A stretch of 64,000 bases of DNA from Candidatus Aphodovivens excrementavium. GTDB lineage: Bacteria > Actinomycetota > Coriobacteriia > Coriobacteriales > Eggerthellaceae. Positions 16,600 to 25,610 of the stretch are shown piece after piece. The DNA lies in NCBI GenBank assembly GCA_018715935.1, contig DVKR01000029.1:124001-188000 (forward strand), read 5' to 3'. A program made the translations under genes and the position numbers. Positions within the stretch are counted from its first letter, which is position 1. Every line of letters begins with the position of its first letter. Under the pieces are notes generated by a model. It worked only from the letters and a program-made list of their open reading frames with translations. It was not told where the DNA came from and did no database searches.

Positions 16600-16683
16600 T
16601 GGTGCCCGAGGCGAGAGTCGAACTCGCACGTCTTTCGACAACGGTTTTTGAGACCGCCACGTCTGCCATTCCGTCACTCGGGC
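16600..16683 (-). tRNA. tRNA-Leu (anticodon CAA)
   Basis: Read on the minus strand, the acceptor arm GCCCGAG pairs with CTCGGGC and is followed by discriminator A and an encoded CCA (16600-16602). The anticodon arm is GCGGT-CTCAAAA-ACCGT, giving CAA at positions 34-36. A long variable arm (TGTCGAAAGACG region) and the T-arm GCGAG-TTCGACT-CTCGC are clear. Length 84 with a class II variable loop fits tRNA-Leu reading UUG. The gene stands alone, under its own strong promoter. Confidence 0.95.
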
Positions 16684-16693
16684 GCAAGAGCGC

Positions 16694-16722
16694 ATTATAC
16701 CGGAAATTAAGAAGATCGACAA
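16694..16722 (-). promoter_or_regulatory. Promoter of tRNA-Leu
   Basis: On the minus strand, TTGTCG (16722-16717) and TATAAT (16699-16694) are 17 bases apart, and the -10 box ends 11 bases before the mature tRNA 5' end. This is a near-consensus housekeeping promoter. Confidence 0.8.
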
Positions 16723-16731
16723 TCATCTACT

Positions 16732-16759
16732 TTGACAACGCTGCATTCTGCAGCATAAT
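16732..16759 (+). promoter_or_regulatory. Promoter of the dipeptidase gene
   Basis: TTGACA (16732-16737) and CATAAT (16754-16759) are separated by 16 bases. The -35 boxes of this promoter and of the divergent tRNA promoter are only nine bases apart, so RNA polymerase would occupy the two sites in competition. Confidence 0.7.
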
Positions 16760-16872
16760 GGTGCGAACACAATGAGCGGGCGGGATAGGCGGCGAGGCGC
16801 TTCGTTGCAGTGCTTCGGTCTCCGCCGATTTTTGCCTCGTGAAAGTAATCTCTTACGCGTAAGGAGTGATCT

Positions 16873-18291
16873 ATGGAAGCCTCTTTGGTTGCCTCCAAAA
16901 TCGATGAGTATCTCGCATGCCACTGGGAAGATATCGTTGCCGACATCGACACGCTTGTGCGCATTCCCAGCATTGAGGATTTAAGCCAGGCGGCGGAGAA
17001 CGCCCCGTTTGGGCCAGGCCCGCGCGAATCGCTTTCTGCTGCGCTTGCCATGGCGGATGCCATGGGCTTTGACACCTACGACGCAAAAGGCTATATCGGA
17101 TACGCCGATTTGCCGGGCGAGTCGGAGGGTCAAATTGGCATTATCGGACACACCGATGTCGTTCCGGCAGGTCCTGGCTGGACGGTTGAGCCCTACCAGG
17201 TGACGCGTAAGGACGGCTATTTGCTTGGGCGCGGCGTCATCGACGACAAAGGGCCAAGCGTTGTGGCGCTTCACGCATTGAAGTTTTGGAAAGACCTGCA
17301 AGACGATGGTCTTGCGCCGCGTTTTCCCTATACCGTGCGCTTCTTGTTTGGAGCCAACGAGGAAAATGGCATGGCGGACGTTGCCTACTACCGCGAGCAC
17401 TACGCCGACCCGCTGTTCCTCTTCACGCCTGATGCGGAATTCCCCGTTTGCTACGGAGAGAAGGGCCTCTACGACGGGTTTGTGAGCATGCCGTGTTCCG
17501 AGACGGGTCGCATCGTGAAGCTGGAAGGCGGCGTTGCCTCTAACGCAGTGCCCGGCGAAGCGTATGCGATCGTTCGCGCCGACGCTTCCAAGCTTCCTGC
17601 GGCTGCCTCTCTTACCATGGAAGAAGCGGGCGAAGGCCTGGTACGCATCGACGCTTCCGGCAAAAGTGCGCACGCTTCCACTCCCGAAAGCGGCGTTAGC
17701 GCCATCGGGCTCATTGTCGATTATCTGCTTGCTCACGACGTGTGCGACGATACCGAGCGCGCGTTCCTCCAATTTGAGCAGCGCCTCATTGCCCATACTG
17801 ACGGCAGCGGGCTGGGGGTTGCGTGCGAGGACGAGCACTTTGGAGCGCTGACGGCAGTAGGCGGCACGATTCGCACCGAGGAGGGCTGCTTCGTTCAGTC
17901 TATTGATATCCGATTCCCCACCTCCATCAGTGCAGCGCAGCTCACCGAGCGCATTCGTTTGGCGGTGGAAGAGGCGGGCGCTACGTATCGCGAAGGGCGC
18001 CAAGAAGAGCCGTTTTTGATGGATCCGAACTCTCCGGTGATTCAAGCGCTTCTTTCCGCCTACAACGAGGCGACGGGTGAGCAGGCGGAAGCGTTTACGA
18101 TGGGCGGCGGCACGTATGCGCGTCATTTCTCCAATGCGGCAAGCTTCGGTCCTGAGAAGTCGTGGGAAGAAGTTCCCGCTTGGGTGGGCAGCATGCACGG
18201 CCCCGACGAAGGCGTAAGCGAGCAGCTGCTCAAAGACGCGTTCCGCATTTACGCGCTCACGCTGGGCAAGCTGATGGAGCTGTCTTTCTAA
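16873..18291 (+). CDS. M20-family dipeptidase (PepV/Sapep type)
   Basis: A 472-residue di-zinc peptidase that splits dipeptides in the cytoplasm. AAGGAG precedes the ATG. GIIGHTDVVPAGPGW supplies His93 and the catalytic Asp95, GRGVIDDKGP the bridging Asp, ANEENGM (residues 161-166) the general-base Glu and a Zn-binding Glu, and FTPDAEFP a further Asp ligand. TMGGGTYARHF near residue 420 gives the last His. The lid domain from about 185 to 385 and the overall length match PepV and the dipeptidase-PepV-like family, not carboxypeptidase G2. The gene is probably monocistronic, ending before a terminator at 18401. Confidence 0.92.
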   Translation: MEASLVASKIDEYLACHWEDIVADIDTLVRIPSIEDLSQAAENAPFGPGPRESLSAALAMADAMGFDTYDAKGYIGYADLPGESEGQIGIIGHTDVVPAGPGWTVEPYQVTRKDGYLLGRGVIDDKGPSVVALHALKFWKDLQDDGLAPRFPYTVRFLFGANEENGMADVAYYREHYADPLFLFTPDAEFPVCYGEKGLYDGFVSMPCSETGRIVKLEGGVASNAVPGEAYAIVRADASKLPAAASLTMEEAGEGLVRIDASGKSAHASTPESGVSAIGLIVDYLLAHDVCDDTERAFLQFEQRLIAHTDGSGLGVACEDEHFGALTAVGGTIRTEEGCFVQSIDIRFPTSISAAQLTERIRLAVEEAGATYREGRQEEPFLMDPNSPVIQALLSAYNEATGEQAEAFTMGGGTYARHFSNAASFGPEKSWEEVPAWVGSMHGPDEGVSEQLLKDAFRIYALTLGKLMELSF

Positions 18292-18400
18292 AGGCGAGAG
18301 AGGCGTTTGTCGAAGCCTTTCCTCCGCAGCTTCTTTGCAAGGGGGAAGCGATCCCTGGTAAAGGGGAACGCGATTCGGCTTCCGTGCCGACGAACAGGGA

Positions 18401-18437
18401 AAGCCTTGCTGCCAAGAACGGCAGTAAGGCTTTTATT
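18401..18437 (+). terminator. Intrinsic terminator downstream of the dipeptidase
   Basis: AAGCCTTGCTGCC (18401-18413) pairs with GGCAGTAAGGCTT (18420-18432) through one mismatch, followed by TTTATTTT. The 110 bases between the dipeptidase stop and this hairpin show no gene. Confidence 0.85.
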
Positions 18438-18539
18438 TTAGCCGTTCATCCGGATTTCACTACCGCTTGTACTCTAAAATCTACCGTTCGCCCGTAGAAA
18501 AAAAGAGGCGCAAAACCCTCGAAACCTTATCGAACTACC

Positions 18540-18567
18540 TTGGCAGGGCGGTTCGTTGCCGTATAAT
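18540..18567 (+). promoter_or_regulatory. Promoter of the LytTR regulator gene
   Basis: TTGGCA (18540-18545), 16-base spacer, TATAAT (18562-18567). It lies 49 bases before the GTG start. Confidence 0.75.
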
Positions 18568-18615
18568 GAGACAATTGAAGTGAGTATATCGGGGTAGGGC
18601 ACTAGGAGGTTTTTC

Positions 18616-19329
18616 GTGCTTAAAGCGATAATCGTTGACGATGAAGCCCCTGCGCGTTCCGAATTAAGGTTCTTGCTCGACGAGCTGGGTCAAACCGAAG
18701 TGGTTGCCGAAGCTGCCAGCGTGCGCGAGGCCATTGAAAAATTGAAGGAATATCCCTGCGACGTGATGTTCCTCGACATCAATATGCCTGAAGCAACGGG
18801 CTTACAGCTTGCCGATGCGCTGCAGCACCTCAAGTTTCCTCCTGCGGTTGTGTTCGTTACGGCATACAGCGAGTTTGCGCTCGATGCGTTCAAGGTGCAC
18901 GCTATCGATTACCTGGTGAAACCGGTTGAATCTGAGCGTTTGGCTCAGGCAATCGCACGCGTGCGCGAGCATGTGGCGCTGCATATGCAGGCGCAAAAGT
19001 CCGAGCGCATTCCGGTTGAAAAGGGCGGCAAGAAGATTCTCATCAGCATCGATAAGATTCGCTTCGTGATGGCGCGTGACGATTACGCCTACCTGCAAAC
19101 CGACACCGACCGATACTTCTCGACGGTAAGCTTGGCTCAATTGGAAAAGCGCCTCGATGGGCACGGGTTCTTCCGCGTGCATCGCGGTTATCTGGTTAAC
19201 CTGTCTATGGTCGACGAGGTTGAATCGGTTTCTGGCGGTACGCTTTTGCTCACACTGAACGGCGTGGAAGACAAGATTCCCGTATCGCGTCGCCGTGTAT
19301 CGGCGCTGAAAAAGGCCCTCGGTCTGTAA
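18616..19329 (+). CDS. LytTR-type response regulator
   Basis: A 237-residue two-domain regulator with a GTG start preceded by AGGAGG. Residues 1-118 are a receiver domain: the acidic pair in IIVDDEAPAR, phospho-acceptor Asp54 in MFLDINMPE, the conserved Thr in VFVTAYSEFA and Lys in DYLVKPVE. Residues 135-235 are a LytTR DNA-binding domain (DKIRFVMARDDYAYLQTDTDRYF, FFRVHRGYLVNLSMV, IPVSRRRVSALKKAL). This is the LytR/AlgR/AgrA class that usually controls envelope, autolysis or competence genes. No histidine kinase adjoins it and it has its own promoter and terminator, so it is an orphan gene here. Confidence 0.95.
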   Translation: MLKAIIVDDEAPARSELRFLLDELGQTEVVAEAASVREAIEKLKEYPCDVMFLDINMPEATGLQLADALQHLKFPPAVVFVTAYSEFALDAFKVHAIDYLVKPVESERLAQAIARVREHVALHMQAQKSERIPVEKGGKKILISIDKIRFVMARDDYAYLQTDTDRYFSTVSLAQLEKRLDGHGFFRVHRGYLVNLSMVDEVESVSGGTLLLTLNGVEDKIPVSRRRVSALKKALGL

Positions 19330-19353
19330 TACGCTTGGTTCGTGATGCGTGTG

Positions 19354-19385
19354 TGCGCCGCCCAGTCGGGCGGCGCATTTGTTTT
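19354..19385 (+). terminator. Intrinsic terminator after the LytTR gene
   Basis: TGCGCCGCCC (19354-19363), loop AGTC, GGGCGGCGCA (19368-19377), then TTTGTTTT. The remaining 190 bases before pgi contain TTGGCG at 19484 and TAGAAT at 19509, a possible promoter with a long spacer. Confidence 0.85.
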
Positions 19386-19577
19386 GAGCCGTCTTCTTTT
19401 CGCGTCCTGAAGGCGGATCCTGCCTTTGTTTACGGCGTTTTCGTGATGGTTTCATCGGTTATGGCGCCGCTAGGGAGGCTACATTGGCGCTTAGCAAGCA
19501 GCGTTTGATAGAATGTGGCGCTAGATATGCAAAATGGCGCAAAAGGCCAGACCTGCAAAACGAACCAAGAAGGCATT

Positions 19578-21284
19578 ATGCTAACCAGTGATACCGACAA
19601 ACTCTATCCTTCTGCAAAAACGCTTGTGAAGGAGTGCATCGCAAGCCGTATCCACGCCAAAGATGCTACTGTCTACGATTTTTCCGATGAGGCGCTCGAA
19701 TGCGCCCGGCAGTACATGGGCTGGACGGATCTGGCGACTAACCCTCCTTATCCGTTGGAGAAAATCCAGGAGTTCGCCGACGAGATCATCGCCGCAGGGC
19801 TCAAGACCGTCGTGCTTATCGGACAAGGCGGCTCCACGCAGGCGCCCATGACCATCACCAAGTACAACAAGCCCGATTCCTCTTTGGTGAAGTTCCGCAC
19901 CATCGACTCCGATTCCCCGGTGCGCGTGCGCGCCACGCTTGCCGAGTGCAACCCCAAAACAACGTTGTTTGTTATATCGTCAAAAAGCGGCGGAACCATC
20001 GAGCCGCGTCTCATGCTGCGTGCGGTACGCGATGCCCTTGCTGACAGCATGCCGGAAGAAGAGCTCGTAGAGCACCTGGTTGCCATTACCGACCCGGGCT
20101 CCGATCTCGAGCGTCAGGCGAAAGAGGAAGGCTGGCGTGCAGTTTTCCCCGGCGAGACTTCCGTGGGCGGCCGCTTCTCGGCGCTGTCGATATTCGGTCT
20201 TTTGCCGGCGGCGCTGGTGGGCATCGACCTTAAGACGTTTGTCGCTCATGGTGCCGAGGCAGAGCGTGCCTGCAGCGAGGACGCCATTGATAACCCGGCA
20301 ATTGGCCTGGCGGCATTTCTCTACGACAACTACCTTGCAGGCCGCAACAAATTCTCGTTCCTCACGCAAAAGCGCGGTCGCGTGCTGGGTCTGTGGATTG
20401 AGCAGTTGGTTGCCGAAAGCCTGGGTAAACAAGGCCAGGGCATTTTGCCAAACATCGAGATCGATACGCTGCTGCTTACCAACGATCCTGGCGACCGCAC
20501 GGTTATCATGTACCAAACGCGCAACGACCTGTGGGACGAACGCCACAATTTCGAGATGAGCCTTTCTTACATCAACTCGTCCATTCCTCGCGCCAATTAC
20601 AAAATCGATTCGGTGGAAGAGCTGCCCGAGCATTTCGTGATGTGGGAGTATGCCATTGCCATGTGCGGCTACCTCATGAAGATCTGCCCGTTCGATCAGC
20701 CCGACGTTGCGGCGGCAAAGGCGGAAGTGCTTGAGATTTTGCGCGACGGGCATCCCGAGCCCGATTTCGTGCAGGACTTCTTCGGGGACGTTCACATGGG
20801 GCAGGCCGAAGTGCGCCTTGCCCCGTGCTTTAAAGACTGCACCGACATCTACAGTGCGTTAAGCGCGCTTTTGAACAGTATTCAGCCTGGCGATTATTTC
20901 GCGCTCAACGCGTTTTTGCCGTTCACCGGCGAAGGCCGACGCGAGGCGCTTGAGGCTATTCGCCACGGCGTTGCCGACAAGCGTGGCGTCGCATCTTGCC
21001 TGGAAGTTGGCCCGCGCTATCTGCACTCAACGGGGCAGCTGCAAAAAGGCGGGCCTAATTCGGGCGTGTTCCTCATTTTGTCGGCCGACGAGCTTAAAGA
21101 CATTCCGCTTAAGCAAGAGGCGGAAAGCCTGGGTTCTTTGGCGAAGGCGCAGGCAGAAGGCGATCTGGTAACGCTTGCCTCGCGGGGGCGTCGCTGCGTG
21201 CATCTGCACTTACCCGACAATTCGAGCGTGACCATCCGCGCATTGGCAGAAATCGTAAACAGCATCCTCGATACCCGTTCCTAA
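19578..21284 (+). CDS. pgi: Glucose-6-phosphate isomerase
   Basis: A 568-residue phosphoglucose isomerase converting glucose-6-phosphate and fructose-6-phosphate. The start at 19578 has an AGAAGG site; the frame extends to 19515 but the extra 21 residues look non-coding. Two SIS folds carry GQGGSTQAPM, FVISSKSGGTIEPRL (sugar-phosphate loop), and the late HSTGQLQKGGPNSGVF segment. That last motif, and the lack of the classical eukaryotic-type signature, make it closest to the PGI half of transaldolase/PGI fusions; no transaldolase part is attached here. It works one step above the class I aldolase encoded at 15517. Confidence 0.92.
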   Translation: MLTSDTDKLYPSAKTLVKECIASRIHAKDATVYDFSDEALECARQYMGWTDLATNPPYPLEKIQEFADEIIAAGLKTVVLIGQGGSTQAPMTITKYNKPDSSLVKFRTIDSDSPVRVRATLAECNPKTTLFVISSKSGGTIEPRLMLRAVRDALADSMPEEELVEHLVAITDPGSDLERQAKEEGWRAVFPGETSVGGRFSALSIFGLLPAALVGIDLKTFVAHGAEAERACSEDAIDNPAIGLAAFLYDNYLAGRNKFSFLTQKRGRVLGLWIEQLVAESLGKQGQGILPNIEIDTLLLTNDPGDRTVIMYQTRNDLWDERHNFEMSLSYINSSIPRANYKIDSVEELPEHFVMWEYAIAMCGYLMKICPFDQPDVAAAKAEVLEILRDGHPEPDFVQDFFGDVHMGQAEVRLAPCFKDCTDIYSALSALLNSIQPGDYFALNAFLPFTGEGRREALEAIRHGVADKRGVASCLEVGPRYLHSTGQLQKGGPNSGVFLILSADELKDIPLKQEAESLGSLAKAQAEGDLVTLASRGRRCVHLHLPDNSSVTIRALAEIVNSILDTRS

Positions 21285-21310
21285 CGGCGCGAGCTCCCGG
21301 CTGTCGTCTT

Positions 21311-21366
21311 GGCCCCCAGCCCCGAACCACGTACGACGTGCGAGCTTCGGGGCTGGGGGCCTTCTC
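21311..21366 (+). terminator. Strong hairpin downstream of pgi
   Basis: A 16-bp perfect stem (GGCCCCCAGCCCCGAA with TTCGGGGCTGGGGGCC) encloses a 19-base loop that itself contains CACGTACGACGTG. It is followed by TTCTC, a weak U-run, so termination is likely but not textbook. Confidence 0.65.
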
Positions 21367-21422
21367 GCTGACGGTGCGACTGAAGTGTGGGATGATTTCG
21401 GGGCGGGGAAGGAGAAGGTCGT

Positions 21423-23948
21423 ATGATCGAAGCTCTTGATATTCACGTAACCGGGGTGGTTCAAGGTGTTGGCTTTCGCCCGTTCGTGTATCGCATAGCA
21501 AAGCGCAACCTCATTAACGGCTGGGTGCTCAACGCGGTCGATGGCGTTGACATTCACGCAGAAGGCGAGCCGCAGCTTTTGGACGCCTTCGTCATCGAGC
21601 TGTCGGAGCATGCTCCCGAGGCTGCTCAGGTGCGGGAAATCGATTTGAAGGAAGTTCCGCTGCAAGGCTGTACGGGCTTTGAGATTCGCTTCTCCGACAA
21701 GGCCGATACCCAGCAAACAACGCTCGTTTCTCCCGATTTGGCAACCTGCGACGATTGTCTCAAAGAGCTTTTCGACCCACAGGACCGTCGCTTCAGGTAC
21801 CCGTTTATTAACTGCACCAACTGCGGGCCGCGCTTCACCATCATCGATTCTCTGCCCTACGATCGGCCGGCAACGTCGATGAAGAAGTTTGATATGTGCC
21901 CCGACTGCTCGGCCGAGTACGCCGATCCGCTCGACCGGCGCTTTCATGCCCAGCCAGACGCCTGTTTTGCATGCGGGCCTTCGGTCGTGTTTGCCCGCCG
22001 GTGCGCACGACCTGACGACGCGACGGGTGAGCTTAGTTTCGCGTGGGGCAAAACGCGCGAGGAGAGTGATGCGATTTTCGCACAGGCGGTCGAGCTGCTT
22101 CTTGCGGGCGGAATCGTGGCGGTGAAAGGGCTTGGCGGCTTTCATTTGGTGTGCGACGCGCGCAACGAGCAGGCGGTTGCCTCCCTGCGCGCACGCAAGC
22201 GCCGCGAGGGAAAGGCGTTTGCCGTCATGATGGCAAACGCAGAGGCGGTGCAGCAGGTGTGTTGGGTGAACGACGCCGAACGGCGATTGCTTGAAAGCGC
22301 CCAGCGCCCTATCGTGCTCTTACGAAAAAAGCCGGATGTTGCGCTCACGCCAGGCCTTGCCGACAAGCTGCCCGAACTGGGGGTCATGCTGCCGTGCACT
22401 CCCGTGCAGCACTTGCTGCTACACGATTTTGAGCAGGCGCTCGCAGCAGAAAAACAATCCCGCCTGGGTTCTGACGCCCACTCCGAGCTTCCTCCTATGC
22501 TGGTGATGACCTCGGGAAACATACACGATGAGCCCATCGTCACCGACGACGAGGCGGCGTATGTGCAGCTTGCGGGCGTTGCCGACGCGTTTTTGGGGAA
22601 CGACCGTCCCATTTTGTCGCGCTACGACGATTCTGTGGTGCGCGTGATCCGGGCGGGCTCTGCGGGCGATGCGGTGCAAACCATTCGCCGCGCACGCGGC
22701 TATGCCCCTGCTCCCATTTCACTCGCGGGCAAAAACGATGCTTCGTCGAGCGAGACGCAAGAAGGCGGGACCGTCTTGGCGGTTGGCCCAGAGCAGAAAA
22801 GCACGCTCACCTATGCGAGGCAGGGCGTTCGGGGCGTTGAGGCGTTTGTGTCGCAGCATATCGGCGATATGGAAAACGCCGAGACGTTCGACGCTTGGCT
22901 TGAGGCGAAAGATCGATTCGCTTCACTTTTCAGAATGACTCCACAGCGGTTGGCGTGCGATTTTCATCCCGAGTATTTATCGGGGAAATGGGCGCGCGAA
23001 CAGGCGCATCAAAGCGACTTGCCGCTGGTGGAGGTGCAGCACCATCATGCTCACATAGCTTCGGTTTTGGGAGAAAACGCCATAAACGAAGCAGTGTGCG
23101 GCGTGGCGTTTGACGGTACGGGCTACGGCATGGATGGTGCAATTTGGGGTGGCGAAGTGCTGTTGGCCAACAAGCATGCTTTCGAGCGCTTCGCTAACTT
23201 CGCCTACGTTCCCATGCCGGGGGGCGCTGCCGCCATTAAGCAGCCGCTGCGTATGGCGTACGGGGTGCTGTGGGCCTACGACTTGCTTGAGCACCCTGCG
23301 GCGGCGTCTGCGCTTGCGGCGCTTGACGCCGAGACGGGCAATGTATGTGCGCGCATGATCGAGCGCGGCATCAACACGCCCTATACTTCGTCGGTAGGGC
23401 GCCTCTTCGACGCTGCCAGTGCGTTGTTGGGCATCTGCACGCAACCCACCTACGAGGGCGAACCTGCCATTCTTTTAGAGGCAGCCATCGGGATGCCCGA
23501 GGCGGCAACGCCAGAAGCTGAGGCGACCGAGGGGCAGGAGCCGATTGAGCAGCGCTATCGTATAGAGATAACGAAGAACGTGGCAACGGAAAAGAGCACT
23601 GCGCAAGACACGTCGGTTTTGCTTTTGGATGCGCAGCCTTTATTCAAGGCGCTTTTGGACGATGTGCAGGCAGGGGTGGCAGTGCCGGTGATCGCGCGTC
23701 GGTTCCACGATGCGTTCGTGCGCGCTATCGTTGATACTGCACAGGTGTGCCGTGCGCTCTATGACCTTGCTATCGTGGCGCTTTCGGGCGGTGTGTTCAT
23801 GAATCGCTATCTTTTGGAGCATGCGTTGGAAGCGCTTGAAAAGGCGGGCTTCACGGTAGCCGTCAACCGCGACCTACCGCCTAACGACGGGTGCGTCTCT
23901 TACGGCCAGGCTGTGGTAGCATGGTCCGCGAACGAAGACAACGTCTAA
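21423..23948 (+). CDS. hypF: Carbamoyltransferase HypF
   Basis: An 841-residue protein that activates carbamoyl phosphate and carbamoylates the HypE C-terminal Cys, the source of CN ligands of [NiFe] hydrogenase. Domains in order: acylphosphatase (residues 1-92, GVVQGVGFRPFVYRI), two zinc-finger modules (CDDCLKELFD ... CTNCGPRF and CPDCSAEY ... CFACGP), the YrdC-like domain (VAVKGLGGFHLVCDARN, RKRREGKAFAVMM), and the Kae1-like carbamoyltransferase domain (VQHHHAHIASVL, VAFDGTGYGMDGAIWGGE, LSGGVFMNRYLLE). All expected motifs are present and length is slightly above average because of a loop near residues 690-730. hypC and hypD follow. Confidence 0.97.
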   Translation: MIEALDIHVTGVVQGVGFRPFVYRIAKRNLINGWVLNAVDGVDIHAEGEPQLLDAFVIELSEHAPEAAQVREIDLKEVPLQGCTGFEIRFSDKADTQQTTLVSPDLATCDDCLKELFDPQDRRFRYPFINCTNCGPRFTIIDSLPYDRPATSMKKFDMCPDCSAEYADPLDRRFHAQPDACFACGPSVVFARRCARPDDATGELSFAWGKTREESDAIFAQAVELLLAGGIVAVKGLGGFHLVCDARNEQAVASLRARKRREGKAFAVMMANAEAVQQVCWVNDAERRLLESAQRPIVLLRKKPDVALTPGLADKLPELGVMLPCTPVQHLLLHDFEQALAAEKQSRLGSDAHSELPPMLVMTSGNIHDEPIVTDDEAAYVQLAGVADAFLGNDRPILSRYDDSVVRVIRAGSAGDAVQTIRRARGYAPAPISLAGKNDASSSETQEGGTVLAVGPEQKSTLTYARQGVRGVEAFVSQHIGDMENAETFDAWLEAKDRFASLFRMTPQRLACDFHPEYLSGKWAREQAHQSDLPLVEVQHHHAHIASVLGENAINEAVCGVAFDGTGYGMDGAIWGGEVLLANKHAFERFANFAYVPMPGGAAAIKQPLRMAYGVLWAYDLLEHPAAASALAALDAETGNVCARMIERGINTPYTSSVGRLFDAASALLGICTQPTYEGEPAILLEAAIGMPEAATPEAEATEGQEPIEQRYRIEITKNVATEKSTAQDTSVLLLDAQPLFKALLDDVQAGVAVPVIARRFHDAFVRAIVDTAQVCRALYDLAIVALSGGVFMNRYLLEHALEALEKAGFTVAVNRDLPPNDGCVSYGQAVVAWSANEDNV

Positions 23949-24053
23949 GGCGACATTTCGCCGATGCGCGTTGCGTCAGAGGCTTGCTCCGATTTCGTGA
24001 GGGCTTCGGGGCGAACGGCGTCGCGTATCTACGTGCAAAGGGGGACGATTCTC

Positions 24054-24326
24054 ATGTGCTTGGCTATCCCGGCAAAGATTACCGAACTAAAGGAAGGCAG
24101 CCTTGCCTCTGTTGACATTCTGGGCGTGAAGCGCGATATAGCCCTTGATCTTACGCCTCAAGCCCAGCTGGGCGATTTCGTCTTAGTGCATGCGGGGTTT
24201 GCCATTGAGGTTGTGGATCCCGACTACGCGCAGGAGACCATCGACCTCATCATGCAGTTCCCCGAGCTTGCGGGCGACGACGTGCCCCAGCCGATGTCGG
24301 CCGCAGAAGCGGAGGCGCTGCGATGA
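24054..24326 (+). CDS. hypC: Hydrogenase maturation chaperone HypC
   Basis: A 90-residue HypC/HybG protein that carries the Fe(CN)2CO precursor with HypD and delivers it to the hydrogenase large subunit. The start MCLAIPAKI places the essential Cys2 at the N-terminus after Met removal; the upstream frame from 23964 would bury it and is therefore rejected. GGGGGA lies ten bases before the ATG. GDFVLVHAGFAIEVVD is the family C-terminal motif. The stop overlaps the hypD start (ATGA). Confidence 0.96.
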   Translation: MCLAIPAKITELKEGSLASVDILGVKRDIALDLTPQAQLGDFVLVHAGFAIEVVDPDYAQETIDLIMQFPELAGDDVPQPMSAAEAEALR

Positions 24327-25429
24327 ACGTTGACGCTTCCACCATGGAGTCAGAGCTTGCTGCGTTCAAAGACCCAAAGCTGGCGCGCGGCTTGATAGAG
24401 TCTATTCGCAAGCTTGCCCCTGAAGGAGGGGCGACGCTTATGGAGGTGTGCGGCACTCACACGGTCGCCATTGCTCGAAACGGCATTCGTGCGCTCATGC
24501 CCGAAGGGGTGAAGCTGTCGTCGGGGCCGGGATGCCCGGTGTGCGTTACCTCCAACCACGATATCGACGCCGTAATTGCCCTGGCTCGCATTCCTGGCGT
24601 CACCATTGCGACGTTCGGCGACATGACGCGTGTGCCCGGTTCGACCTCGAGCCTTCTTAAGGAGCAGGCGGCAGGTCGCGACGTGCAGATAGTGTATTCG
24701 CCGCTGGATGCGCTGGCGCTTGCGCAGAACAACCCGAGCAGGCAGATCGTGTTTGTCGGCGTGGGCTTTGAGACCACAACGCCGCTGTCGGCCATGGCTA
24801 TCAAGCGGGCGAAGGCGCTGGGGCTGAAGAATTTCAGCGTGTTGGCCATCCACAAGAACATGCCCAACGCGCTTGAGGTGATTGTGAACGATCCTCAGCT
24901 CAAGCTTGACGCGCTTATTCTTCCGGGGCACGTGAGCACTATTATCGGCGCCGAGCCATATCGTTTTTTGGCGGAGCAATACGGCGTTCCCGGAGTTATT
25001 ACGGGCTTCGAGGCGGTTGACGTGCTGCAGGGCATTGCGATGATCATGCGGCAGCTGCACGAGGGGCGCGCTGAAATCGAGATCGCATATGCGCGCGGCG
25101 TGATGCAAGAGGGCAATCCCGTTGCCCTTGCCGCCATCGACGAGGTGTTCGAGGTATGCCCTGCGATGTGGCGCGGTCTGGGCGAGATTCCCGGGTCGGG
25201 CTATCGCATCCGCGACGAGTTCGCCGAGTTCGATGCGCTTCGCCGCTTCAAACCTGACGTCGAGCCCACGCAAGAGCCGAAGGGATGCCGTTGCGGAGAC
25301 GTGTTGCGCGGCATCATGGCGCCAAGCGAGTGCCCGCTGTTCCGCAAGGCGTGCACGCCCGAGAACCCGGTGGGCCCGTGCATGGTTTCAAGCGAGGGAA
25401 GCTGCGCGGCGTATTACCGCTATTACTAG
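24323..25429 (+). CDS. hypD: Hydrogenase maturation protein HypD
   Basis: A 368-residue [4Fe-4S] scaffold on which the Fe(CN)2CO unit of [NiFe] hydrogenase is built. Signatures are MEVCGTHTVAIARNGIR, SSGPGCPVCVTSNHDID (redox Cys pair), GFETTTPLSAMAI, LPGHVSTIIG, and the C-terminal CRCGDVLRGIMAPSECPLF ... GPCMVSSEGSCAAYYRY with cluster-binding cysteines. Length is normal. It overlaps hypC by four bases. hypE, hypA and hypB are not adjacent; cydAB begins 181 bases later. Confidence 0.97.
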   Translation: MNVDASTMESELAAFKDPKLARGLIESIRKLAPEGGATLMEVCGTHTVAIARNGIRALMPEGVKLSSGPGCPVCVTSNHDIDAVIALARIPGVTIATFGDMTRVPGSTSSLLKEQAAGRDVQIVYSPLDALALAQNNPSRQIVFVGVGFETTTPLSAMAIKRAKALGLKNFSVLAIHKNMPNALEVIVNDPQLKLDALILPGHVSTIIGAEPYRFLAEQYGVPGVITGFEAVDVLQGIAMIMRQLHEGRAEIEIAYARGVMQEGNPVALAAIDEVFEVCPAMWRGLGEIPGSGYRIRDEFAEFDALRRFKPDVEPTQEPKGCRCGDVLRGIMAPSECPLFRKACTPENPVGPCMVSSEGSCAAYYRYY

Positions 25430-25460
25430 GAGTTTTTTCCGCGGCTGCGGCGTTCGTGCA

Positions 25461-25485
25461 AAATGTAACTAAATAACTAACATTT
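25461..25485. promoter_or_regulatory. AT-rich dyad upstream of cydAB
   Basis: AAATGT (25461-25466) and ACATTT (25480-25485) flank TAACTAAATAACTA-type direct repeats in otherwise GC-rich DNA. It lies 28 bases upstream of TACAAT (25513-25518), a plausible cyd -10 box. It does not match the Rex consensus TTGTGAA-N4-TTCACAA. Confidence 0.4.
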
Positions 25486-25610
25486 ATGCCCTCTTTCCCC
25501 CTTCAAGGGTGCTACAATGACAGTGGAGCCTGCTATTTCGACAGGCGCTCCTTTGTTTGTTTCGCTGCGCTAGAGGGGCGCGGCGTCAGATAAGGAAAGG
25601 GGGAGGGGAA

